NCBI GenBank assembly: GCA_028281105.1
Contig: JANQKQ010000033.1
Location: 1-64,000 of the forward strand
Direction of reading: 5' to 3'
Origin: Rhizobiaceae bacterium
GTDB lineage: Bacteria > Pseudomonadota > Alphaproteobacteria > Rhizobiales > Rhizobiaceae
DNA length: 64,000 nt
The notes beneath the pieces are model-generated. The model made no database searches and was not told the DNA's origin. It saw nothing but the letters and a program-made list of their open reading frames with translations. Each line of letters begins with the position of its first letter. Positions within the stretch are counted from its first letter, which is position 1. Positions 53,960 through 61,740 of this stretch are shown piece after piece. The position numbers and the translations under genes are program-made.

Positions 53960-55618
53960 TTAGGCGTCGATCCACAGATTTTCGATATGCAGTTCGAAGG
54001 TGGGATGCTTCTCCGCGCCCTTCACATACGACCGTGCGTGCCGCGAGATGGTGCGCCAGTAAGGCTGGATGGTCACACCCTCTTCCTGCATGATCTCCTG
54101 CAGCCGCTTCATCAGCACCCGACGCTTGTCCGCATCGGCGATCGCCAGCGCCTGGGTGACCAGATCGTCGAACTCCGCGTTGGAGAACCCGAACTCGTTC
54201 CAGGCCTGGCCCGAACGGTAGGCCAGCGCCAGGATCTGAATACCCAACGGACGCATGTTCCAGTTGGTCGACGAGAACGGATATTTCGTCCAGTCGTTCC
54301 AGAAGGTCGAGCCCGGCAGGATCGTGCGCTTGACGTTGATGCCGGCGTCACGCAATTGCGCGGCGACCGCGTCGGTGCTAGCCCGGCGCCAGTCGTCATC
54401 GATCGACATCAATTCGTGCTCGTAGTCCGCCATATTGGCTTCTGCCAGAAGCGCCTTGGCGGCGTCCACGTCACGCTTGATCGGCGGCAGCTCGGCGTAT
54501 TCGGGATGGATCGGGCAGACATGGTGGTTCTCTGCCGGAATGCCCAAACCGGCCACGCCCAGTTCCAGCACCACTGCATTGTCGACCGCCAGCGCCAGCG
54601 CCCGGCGCACCCGTGCGTCGGCATACGGCTTCTTGCCGTCGACTTCCGCTTCCTGGTTGGGGCGGATGACGATGGTGGCCGCGGTGATCGCGTCGGAGCG
54701 AACCAGATCGATGCTGTCGAAGATCTCGACGAACTCACCGGTCGATTCCCAGTTCATGTCGATTTCTTCGGCTTCATAGGCGGCCAGATACGCCGACGGG
54801 TCGGTGCCGTAGTCGATGAACTCGATCTGGTCGAGATGGGCCGAGCCGTTCCACCACGCGCCCTCGCCGCGGTTTTTCAGCACGGATTTGACGCCCACCT
54901 CATGGCTGACCAACTCAAACGGGCCGGTGCCCGGATGGCCGTCGGTGATGTCGGAGCCGTCATAGCCGCGATGCACGATTAGGCCCGGATAGTCGGCCAT
55001 GCCCGGGACGATGGTGATGTCCGGGCTCGGCAGGTGCAGCTTGACCGTGTGGCTGTCGACCTTCTCGATCACACCGTCGGCGAGCTTGCCGCTGTCGTCG
55101 TCGACCATGGTGGCCATGCGGCCGGCCATCGAGTTACCCTCGATCGACTTGTCGCACCAGCGGGTCAGGTTGAAGATCACGTCGTCGGCGTTGAACTCGT
55201 CGCCGTTCGACCATTTGACGCCCTTGCGCGCGTGCAGCACGTATTCGGTGGCGTCTTCGTTGACTTCCCAGCTCTCCAGCAGCCACGGCACGAAGGTGCT
55301 GTCGCGGGTGTAGCGAACCAGGTTCTCGTGCATGCCGCGGGCGACCGAGGCCATTTCCGACCAGTCGAAGACGATCGGGTCGGGAATGCGGCGTACGCTC
55401 ATCTCGCAGCGCAGGGTGCCGCCCTTCTTGGCGTGGCTCGCAGCCTCGGCCGGCGCCGGCATTCCCAGCAGGCCGTATGCGGTCGCCGTCGTCGCGCCGA
55501 AGGCCGACGCCAGGGCGAGGAACTCGCGCCTTTCCATTTTGCCGTCAAGCGTCTCTTTGGCCCAGGAATATACCTGCTCCTTGAGGGGCTTGCCGTTCAT
55601 ATCGAGGTGTTTGGTCAT
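53960..55618 (-). CDS. ABC transporter substrate-binding protein (SBP_bac_5), second system
   Basis: A 552-residue periplasmic protein. The leader is long and carries a twin-arginine motif ([21 protein letters not shown] near residue 27), followed by a cleavage region AEAASHA, so it may be exported folded. The SBP_bac_5 signatures are [41 protein letters not shown] and [18 protein letters not shown]. The ATG at 55618 follows GGGAGG. The operon lies directly downstream of the sarcosine oxidase genes on the same strand, with a 279-bp gap that has no gene, so a methylated amino acid or peptide is a possible ligand. Confidence 0.93.
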   Translation of the reverse strand: MTKHLDMNGKPLKEQVYSWAKETLDGKMERREFLALASAFGATTATAYGLLGMPAPAEAASHAKKGGTLRCEMSVRRIPDPIVFDWSEMASVARGMHENLVRYTRDSTFVPWLLESWEVNEDATEYVLHARKGVKWSNGDEFNADDVIFNLTRWCDKSIEGNSMAGRMATMVDDDSGKLADGVIEKVDSHTVKLHLPSPDITIVPGMADYPGLIVHRGYDGSDITDGHPGTGPFELVSHEVGVKSVLKNRGEGAWWNGSAHLDQIEFIDYGTDPSAYLAAYEAEEIDMNWESTGEFVEIFDSIDLVRSDAITAATIVIRPNQEAEVDGKKPYADARVRRALALAVDNAVVLELGVAGLGIPAENHHVCPIHPEYAELPPIKRDVDAAKALLAEANMADYEHELMSIDDDWRRASTDAVAAQLRDAGINVKRTILPGSTFWNDWTKYPFSSTNWNMRPLGIQILALAYRSGQAWNEFGFSNAEFDDLVTQALAIADADKRRVLMKRLQEIMQEEGVTIQPYWRTISRHARSYVKGAEKHPTFELHIENLWIDA

Positions 55619-55897
55619 CTGATACCTCCCGATGACAAGTTCTACTGACGTCTGTTCGACAGACGGTCGGGTTTAAAGACTGCCAGCAATCGCCTGATCT
55701 TCCCGTCGACCAGTTCCCCAATAAGACCTTATGCGATCGGTTTCGAGCATCGCCTGAATGCAGACTTGTGGCTTGATCGCAACATATGCGTGCCGACAGG
55801 TCAACCTTTTGCGACACGATTGGCGTAAATGGAACACCCCGTGACGGTTAAATTTCGGTCATGGGGAAAGTGTTCGCCGCAGGCGCGATTGCGGGCT

Positions 55898-56488
55898 TTA
55901 CCCGTAACCGGCACTGGCGATCGCGATCTCGAAATCGTGAACCAGATCGCGGGCGCTGGAGCGCGCGGCCAGCACCTGGAAGACCGGGCCGGTCTCACCG
56001 CCGCCGACAAGGGCCAGTTGCACGGCCAGATGGCCGGCCAGTGTCCTGGCGGTGTCGCCCGGCTTGAAAACGGCCGGATGCAGATCGATGGGGCACAGCC
56101 GTGCGAGGGTTTCGCGCGCGAGCGGTCCCGCCAGTTCCAGCATCACGAACGCGTCGGACTGATCGGTGACGGCCGCCCTGCCATTGAGCGCTGGGGCCAA
56201 CTGCGCGAACGCGCCGGCGGCGTTCGCCTTATCCATCTGTACAAACCACTGGTTGAGGCCGGACCATAAGATCAGCATGCCTTCATGCCAGGCCGTCTTG
56301 CCCGCCTTCGGCAGCGCCACGCCCGTTTCCGTCTTGAAGGCGCGGGCGACGCGGCTCGCGTTCCCGGCGTGACAGGCAAGCGACAGCATTGCCCGGCCGC
56401 TGACCTCGCGCAGGGCTGCTCCCTCACTTTGTGGCATCGAAACGCCGGCCAGATGGGAACGCGCCGCCAATTCTGGAATCTTAGCCAC
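55898..56488 (-). CDS. soxG: Sarcosine oxidase gamma subunit
   Basis: A 196-residue protein matching the small gamma subunit of heterotetrameric sarcosine oxidase. Family-like segments are REVSGRAMLSLACHAGN, LPKAGKTAWHEGMLILWSGLNQWFV and SDAFVMLELAGPLARETLARLCPIDLHPAVFKPGDTARTLAGHLAVQL. The start is a GTG at 56488 that overlaps the soxA stop by 8 bp; no ATG is better placed. It is the last gene of soxBDAG. Confidence 0.92.
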   Translation of the reverse strand: MAKIPELAARSHLAGVSMPQSEGAALREVSGRAMLSLACHAGNASRVARAFKTETGVALPKAGKTAWHEGMLILWSGLNQWFVQMDKANAAGAFAQLAPALNGRAAVTDQSDAFVMLELAGPLARETLARLCPIDLHPAVFKPGDTARTLAGHLAVQLALVGGGETGPVFQVLAARSSARDLVHDFEIAIASAGYG

Positions 56489-59447
56489 GCAACCGCTCCC
56501 CCTGTGGATCGAGGAATACGGGATGGGCGATCTCGACCGCGATATCGATGCCCTTGAGCGGATGCACCATGCGAACGGTATCCCCGGCCCGCGCCGCGCC
56601 GCCGCGCACCAGTCCCAGGCCAATATAGCGACCCAGATGCGGCGAGTAGCATACCGAAGTCATATGGCCGATCGAATGGGCCAGGTCCGCCGGCGCATCC
56701 TCCTCGATGAAATGCGAGCCGGCCCACAACCGCGCCTGCCCGTCGGCGGCTACAAAGCCTGCCAGCCGGGGTCGGTCTTCGTCGACCAGTCCCTCTCGGC
56801 CGGCCATCACCTTGCCGATGCAGTCCTTCTTCGCCGAGACCATGCGCGCGAACCCCAGATCGGCCGCCGTGGTCTGGCCGTTCAATTCCGCCCCGGTCAC
56901 ATGGCCCTTCTCGATGCGCAGCACGTTGAGCGCCTCGGTGCCGTAGGGCGTGATCTCGAACTGCGCGCCCACTTCCATGATCGCGCGGATCAGCGCATCG
57001 CCATGGCGGGCCGGCACGGCGACCTCGAAGCCCAGTTCGCCGGAGAACGATAGCCGGAACAGCCGGCCGGCGACGCCGCACACGGTCACTTCCGCCACAC
57101 CCATGTAAGGAAACGCTTCATTCGAGACATCTTCGTCCACCAGCCTGGCGACCACCTCGCGCGATTTCGGCCCGGCGATGGCGAACTGCGCCCATTGCTC
57201 GGTGGCCGAGATCATCTGCACGTCGAGATCCGGCCAGATCACCTGCGTGGCATGCTCGAGATGGCGCATCACGCCGACAGCGTTGGCCGTAGTCGTCGTC
57301 ATCAGGAAGTGGGTCTCGCCAAGCCTCGACGCCGTGCCATCGTCGAACATCATGCCGTCCTCGCGCAGCATCAGTCCGTAGCGCGCCTTGCCCACCGCCA
57401 GCGTCGAGAACGTGTTGGTGTAGACCCGGTCGAGCAGCGTGGCCGCGTCCGGGCCCTGGATGTCGATCTTGCCCAGGGTTGAGACATCGCACACGCCGAC
57501 CGAGCGGCGCACCGCCGCCGCCTCCCGGTCGCAACTCTGCCGCCAGTCGGTCTCGCCCGGCTGGGCGAACCATTGCGCGCGCAGCCAGTTGCCGGCCTCT
57601 ACGAACACCGCGCCCCGCTCGGTCGCCCAGTCGTGCGAGGCGGTCAGCCGCGTGGGCTGCTGGTGTCGACCATGCGCACGCCCGGCGAAGGCGCCGATCG
57701 GCACCGGCGTCGTCGGCGGGCGGAACACGGTGGTCCCGGTCTCGGCGATCGTCCGGCCCGTCAGCTCAGCCATCACAGCCAGGCCTGTCACATTGGCGGT
57801 CTTGCCCTGGTCGGTGGCCATGCCCAGCGTGGTGTAGCGCTTCAGGTGCTCGACGGCGCGATAGCCCTCGGCGTGCGCCAGCTTGACGTCCTTGGCGGTC
57901 ACATCGTTCTGGAAATCGATGAAGGCGCGCCCGCGCGCCTCGCCCACATGCCAGAATGCCTCGATCGCCGTCGCGGTGTTCTCGGCCTTCGGCACCCGCA
58001 GTCGGGGCGCCTTGCGCCCGAGGTCGGACAAAGCCTGCTCGGCCGCAGACAACCCCTCGCCCAGGGCCTGCGCCGTCGAAAACGCTCCATTGGCCGTGCC
58101 GGCGATGATCTGATCGCCCGGCCGGTCTTTCGACGCGACGAACGCGGCGATGTCCTCGCGCCAGACCGGCTTGGCCCCTTTGTGCGAGGTCAGATGAACC
58201 GTCGGGTTCCAGCCACCGGAAACCGCCAGCAGGTCGGCGGCGAACACGCTCGAATGTCCATCACCGTCAAGGATCTCAACTCCGCGAACCGACTTTCGTC
58301 CAAGCACACCGGTGATCCGCACACCGAACGCCACGCGGGTTTCGCCGGCCACCGCTTCCATCCCGGCCGGCACCCGGTCGCCCTTTCGGGTGTCCACAAC
58401 GGCAGCCACTTCCTGCCCGGCATCGAGCAGATCGCGCGCGGTGCGCCAGCCGTCCTCGTTGTTGGTGAACACCACCGCGCGCTTGCCGGGCGCAACCGCG
58501 AAGCGATTCAAATAGGTGCGAACGGCCCCCGCCATCATCACGCCGGGCACGTCATTGCCGGCGAACGCGATCGGTCGCTCGATCGATCCGCAAGCAATGA
58601 TGGTCCGTCTGGCGTTCACATGCCACAACCGGCCGCGCGCGATGCCTTCGGGCTTTTGACCCAGATGATCGGTGAGCCGTTCGTACAATCCCCAGTCGCC
58701 GCTGTCATAGGCGCCGAACACGGCGGTGCGCTTCATCACCCTTACATTCGGCATCGATGCGAGTTCGGCGGCCACTTCGCCCGCCCACTCGTGCCCCGGC
58801 CGACCGTCGACCTCCAGCGCCTCCCCGTTCAGCCGGCCGCCGGGCAGAAAGTCCTCGTCCGCTACGATCACCCGCGCCCCGGCGCGCCCGGCCGCCAGCG
58901 CAGCCATCAGTCCGGCCGGCCCGGCACCCACCACCAGGATGTCGCAGAAGCCGTAGCCGTGGTCGTACGCGTCCGGGTCCGGTTCGCCCGACAGCGCGCC
59001 CAAGCCCGCGGCGCGACGGATGAACGGCTCGTAGACCTTCTCCCAGAACGAAGCCGGCCACATGAAGGTCTTGTAGTAGAAGCCGGCCGACAGAAACGGC
59101 GCCAGCCAATCGTTGAACGAAAGCACGTCAAAGCGCAGCGACGGCCAGCGGTTCTGGCTGCTCGCCACCAGCCCGTCATACAGTTCCTGCACGGTGCCTC
59201 GGGTGTTCGGCTCGCGATGGGCGCCTTCGCCGATCTCGAACAGTCCGTTTGGCTCCTCCGGTCCCGCAGACAGGAAGCCGCGCGGTCGGTGATACTTGAA
59301 CGAGCGCCCGACCAGCCGAACCCCGTTCGCCAGCAGCGCCGAGGCCAGCGTGTCGCCGTGATAGCCCTGGTGGCGGCGACTGTCGAAGGAGAAGCCGAGC
59401 GGCTTCGACCGGTCGATCAGGCCGCCGCGCTCAAGCCGCCCGCTCAT
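56481..59447 (-). CDS. soxA: Sarcosine oxidase alpha subunit
   Basis: A 988-residue protein. The N-terminal part holds a 2Fe-2S/Fer2-like N-domain and a dinucleotide domain (CDILVVGAGPAGLMAALAAGRAGARVIVADED, about 170-200) for NAD; the C-terminal 380 residues are an aminomethyltransferase (GcvT-like) domain that binds tetrahydrofolate (VCDVSTLGKIDIQGPDAATLLDRVYTN). The complex oxidises sarcosine to glycine and transfers the one-carbon unit to give 5,10-methylene-tetrahydrofolate. The ATG at 59447 overlaps the soxD stop. It feeds the folate pool used by the MetF-like protein of this window. Confidence 0.96.
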   Translation of the reverse strand: MSGRLERGGLIDRSKPLGFSFDSRRHQGYHGDTLASALLANGVRLVGRSFKYHRPRGFLSAGPEEPNGLFEIGEGAHREPNTRGTVQELYDGLVASSQNRWPSLRFDVLSFNDWLAPFLSAGFYYKTFMWPASFWEKVYEPFIRRAAGLGALSGEPDPDAYDHGYGFCDILVVGAGPAGLMAALAAGRAGARVIVADEDFLPGGRLNGEALEVDGRPGHEWAGEVAAELASMPNVRVMKRTAVFGAYDSGDWGLYERLTDHLGQKPEGIARGRLWHVNARRTIIACGSIERPIAFAGNDVPGVMMAGAVRTYLNRFAVAPGKRAVVFTNNEDGWRTARDLLDAGQEVAAVVDTRKGDRVPAGMEAVAGETRVAFGVRITGVLGRKSVRGVEILDGDGHSSVFAADLLAVSGGWNPTVHLTSHKGAKPVWREDIAAFVASKDRPGDQIIAGTANGAFSTAQALGEGLSAAEQALSDLGRKAPRLRVPKAENTATAIEAFWHVGEARGRAFIDFQNDVTAKDVKLAHAEGYRAVEHLKRYTTLGMATDQGKTANVTGLAVMAELTGRTIAETGTTVFRPPTTPVPIGAFAGRAHGRHQQPTRLTASHDWATERGAVFVEAGNWLRAQWFAQPGETDWRQSCDREAAAVRRSVGVCDVSTLGKIDIQGPDAATLLDRVYTNTFSTLAVGKARYGLMLREDGMMFDDGTASRLGETHFLMTTTTANAVGVMRHLEHATQVIWPDLDVQMISATEQWAQFAIAGPKSREVVARLVDEDVSNEAFPYMGVAEVTVCGVAGRLFRLSFSGELGFEVAVPARHGDALIRAIMEVGAQFEITPYGTEALNVLRIEKGHVTGAELNGQTTAADLGFARMVSAKKDCIGKVMAGREGLVDEDRPRLAGFVAADGQARLWAGSHFIEEDAPADLAHSIGHMTSVCYSPHLGRYIGLGLVRGGAARAGDTVRMVHPLKGIDIAVEIAHPVFLDPQGERLRG

Positions 59448-59719
59448 CGCTTCTTCGCCTTGCGGCCGGCGGACAGCTCCGCCCCGGCGACTTCATGGGT
59501 CAGCGTATTTCGGGTGACTACCAACCACTGCCGGCAGCCGGCCTCGTGGAACCACAGTTCGCAGTGCGTGCCGGCGGGGTTGTCGCGCAGATAGACATAA
59601 TCGAAAAATTCACCCGCCGCGTCCGGCCCGTCCGGGTCGGGCCGCTTCACGGTCGCATCTCCCAGGATCGAGAACTCCTTGGAGTCGCGTTCGCCGCACA
59701 GGGGACAGGGGATACGCAT
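59444..59719 (-). CDS. soxD: Sarcosine oxidase delta subunit
   Basis: A 91-residue subunit. It begins MRIPCPLCGERDSKEFSILGDA and contains CELWFHEAGCRQWL; the four Cys form the zinc site known in SoxD. The C-terminus is basic (SAGRKAKKR). The gene overlaps soxA by 4 bp and follows soxB after 12 bp, the standard order. Confidence 0.95.
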   Translation of the reverse strand: MRIPCPLCGERDSKEFSILGDATVKRPDPDGPDAAGEFFDYVYLRDNPAGTHCELWFHEAGCRQWLVVTRNTLTHEVAGAELSAGRKAKKR

Positions 59720-59731
59720 CGCTCTACCGTC

Positions 59732-60982
59732 CTAGTGCAGATTGGGCTGGGCGCCGCGCCCGGTCTCGTCGAGCAGGTGCCCGCGCTCGAACCGGTCGAG
59801 CCCCATCGCCCGCGTCAGCTGGTGCGGCTCGTCGGTGGCCAGCAGGTGCGCGAAGCACCAGCCCGAGGCCGGCGTCGCCTTGAACCCGCCATAGCACCAG
59901 CCGGCGTTGAGATAGAGCCCCTTGACCGGCGTGAGGTCGATGATCGGCGAGCCGTCCATCGACATGTCCATAACCCCGCCCCACGAGCGCAGCAGCCGGG
60001 CGCGGCCGATCGACGGCATCAGCGTCATCCCGGCCTCGATCACATGCTCGACCGTCGGCAGATTGCCGCGCTGGGCATAGGAATTGTACATGTCCAGATC
60101 GCCGCCGAACACCAGCCCGCCCTTGTCCGACTGGCTGAGATAGAAGTGCCCCGCGCCGAAGGTGACCACGCCGGGCACGATCGGCTTCAGCCCCTCGCTG
60201 ACGAAAGCCTGCAGCACGTGGGACTCGATCGGCAGGCGCATGCCTGCCATCGCCGCGACGCGCGAGGTCGACCCGGCCACCGCCATGCCGACTTTTTTCG
60301 CGCGAATGAGCCCACGGCTGGTCTCAACGCCGGTGACCCGTCCGCGCGAAATCTTGAAACCCGTCACTTCGGTGTTCTGCAGCAAGTCGACGCCGCGCGC
60401 ATCGGCGCCCCGCGCATATCCCCACGCCACCGCATCGTGACGCACATTGCCGCCGCGCCGGTGCAGCAATCCGCCCTGGATCGGAAACCGCTCCTGGTCG
60501 AAGTTCAGATAAGGCGCGTATTTCTGAACGCCGCGCCGATCCAGCAGTTCCGCATCGACGCCCAGCAGCCGCATCGAGTTTCCCCGTCGCGCCGCCGCGT
60601 CGTATTGCGCGTCCGAATGCACCAGGTTGAGCACGCCGCGCTGGGAGACCATGGCGTTGAAGTTGAAATCCCGCTCCAGCCCCTCCCACAGCTTCAGCGA
60701 GTGGGCGTAAAACGGGTTGTTGCCGTGTAGCAGATAGTTGGCGCGGATGATCGTGGTGTTGCGGCCCACATTGCCGCTGCCCAGGTAGCCCTTCTCGACT
60801 ACCGCCACGTTGGTGAGATTGAAGTTGCGCGCCAGGTAGTAGGCGGTCGCCAGCCCATGCCCGCCGCCGCCGATGATGACGATGTCATAGGCCTTCTTCG
60901 GCTCGCGCTCGCGCCACACGGGCTTCCAATGGCGATTGCCGGAGAGCGCGTTCTTGACGATGGAAAGGGCGGAATAGCGCAT
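59732..60982 (-). CDS. soxB: Sarcosine oxidase beta subunit
   Basis: A 416-residue flavoprotein that carries the noncovalent FAD and the covalent FMN. The FAD motif is YDIVIIGGGGHGLATAYYLARNF (about residues 31-53) with VAVVEKGYLGSGNVGRNTTIIRANYL following. The C-terminus has WGGVMDMSMDGSPIIDLTPVKGLYLNAGWCYGGFK, typical of DAO-type oxidases. The ATG at 60982 is the first gene start of soxBDAG. It catalyses the oxidative step on sarcosine. Confidence 0.96.
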   Translation of the reverse strand: MRYSALSIVKNALSGNRHWKPVWREREPKKAYDIVIIGGGGHGLATAYYLARNFNLTNVAVVEKGYLGSGNVGRNTTIIRANYLLHGNNPFYAHSLKLWEGLERDFNFNAMVSQRGVLNLVHSDAQYDAAARRGNSMRLLGVDAELLDRRGVQKYAPYLNFDQERFPIQGGLLHRRGGNVRHDAVAWGYARGADARGVDLLQNTEVTGFKISRGRVTGVETSRGLIRAKKVGMAVAGSTSRVAAMAGMRLPIESHVLQAFVSEGLKPIVPGVVTFGAGHFYLSQSDKGGLVFGGDLDMYNSYAQRGNLPTVEHVIEAGMTLMPSIGRARLLRSWGGVMDMSMDGSPIIDLTPVKGLYLNAGWCYGGFKATPASGWCFAHLLATDEPHQLTRAMGLDRFERGHLLDETGRGAQPNLH

Positions 60983-60999
60983 CGCCGAGGTCGGGCGTT

Positions 61000-61611
61000 C
61001 TACCCGCTGGGAACGGTCGCGCGCATGGACGGGCGCTCGCTAAACGCGTCGTACCAGGCCTTCAGGCCCGGACGGCCGGTTGGCCAGTCCAAAGAACCGT
61101 GGCGGAAATCCACGTAGCCCAGGGCGCAGGCGATCGCGATCTGGCCGATGGTCACGGGACCGGCCAGGCTGTCGAGCCGGTTCGCCTCCAGATCATCCAG
61201 CGACTTGTTGATCTTGTTGGCCTGGCCGTCGGCCCATTCGGCCCACCTCAACGCTTCCGGCCGCACGAACTGTTCGTAGCGCAGCAGCACGGCGGCATCC
61301 ATGGCTGCATCGCCCAGCGCCTGCAGGACCATGGCGTCGAGATGCGCCTCGCCTTGCGGATAGACTGAAGCGTCGGCGGCCAGGCCGTCGAGATAGGCGC
61401 AGATCACCCGGCTGTCGAACACCGCCGTCCCATCATCGAGCACCAGGGTGGGGATCTTGGCGACCGGGTTGACCGCCATGACCTCCTGGTTCTGGTCGAC
61501 GGGATGGGCCACCACGTCGACGATTTCGATGCGGTCGATCACACCCAGCTCATGGGCGACGATGAGGACCTTGCGGGCGAATGGGGAAGCGGCTGCATAG
61601 AAGAGTTTCAT
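61000..61611 (-). CDS. Glutathione S-transferase
   Basis: A 203-residue GST. The N-domain is MKLFYAAASPFARKVLIVAHELG, then NPVAKIPTLVLDDGTAVFDSRVICAYLDGLA with the cis-Pro and D-S pair; the C-domain helices follow (GPVTIGQIAIACALGYVDFRHGSLDW). The start at 61611 begins exactly with the conserved first strand. It lies 17 bp before the soxB start on the same strand, so it may be the first gene of that operon. The substrate is unknown; a role with formaldehyde-glutathione chemistry is only speculation. Confidence 0.9.
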   Translation of the reverse strand: MKLFYAAASPFARKVLIVAHELGVIDRIEIVDVVAHPVDQNQEVMAVNPVAKIPTLVLDDGTAVFDSRVICAYLDGLAADASVYPQGEAHLDAMVLQALGDAAMDAAVLLRYEQFVRPEALRWAEWADGQANKINKSLDDLEANRLDSLAGPVTIGQIAIACALGYVDFRHGSLDWPTGRPGLKAWYDAFSERPSMRATVPSG

Positions 61612-61685
61612 GGCATAACTCAATGCACGCGTTGCAGGCCGCCGCAAGCAGAAAGTTGCCGGTTTCCGCGATCGGGAAAATTTAG

Positions 61686-61718
61686 TCATCCTCGGGCTTG
61701 CCCCGAGGGCCAGGGAAC
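61686..61718. repeat. REP-like palindrome
   Basis: GTCATCCTCGGGCTTGCCCCGAGGGCC is one more member of the palindrome family seen at 8684-9345. It separates the GST gene from the beta-oxidation gene. Confidence 0.6.
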
Positions 61719-61740
61719 GATGCTCAAGGCTGGGCGCAGT

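Noticed and set aside
57573..59594. 673-residue open frame opposite soxA
   Set aside because: It is the complement of a well-conserved gene, rich in Arg, Gly and His, with no motif. The same applies to long frames opposite the GGDEF-EAL gene (38907-40820) and the beta-oxidation gene (61504-63429).
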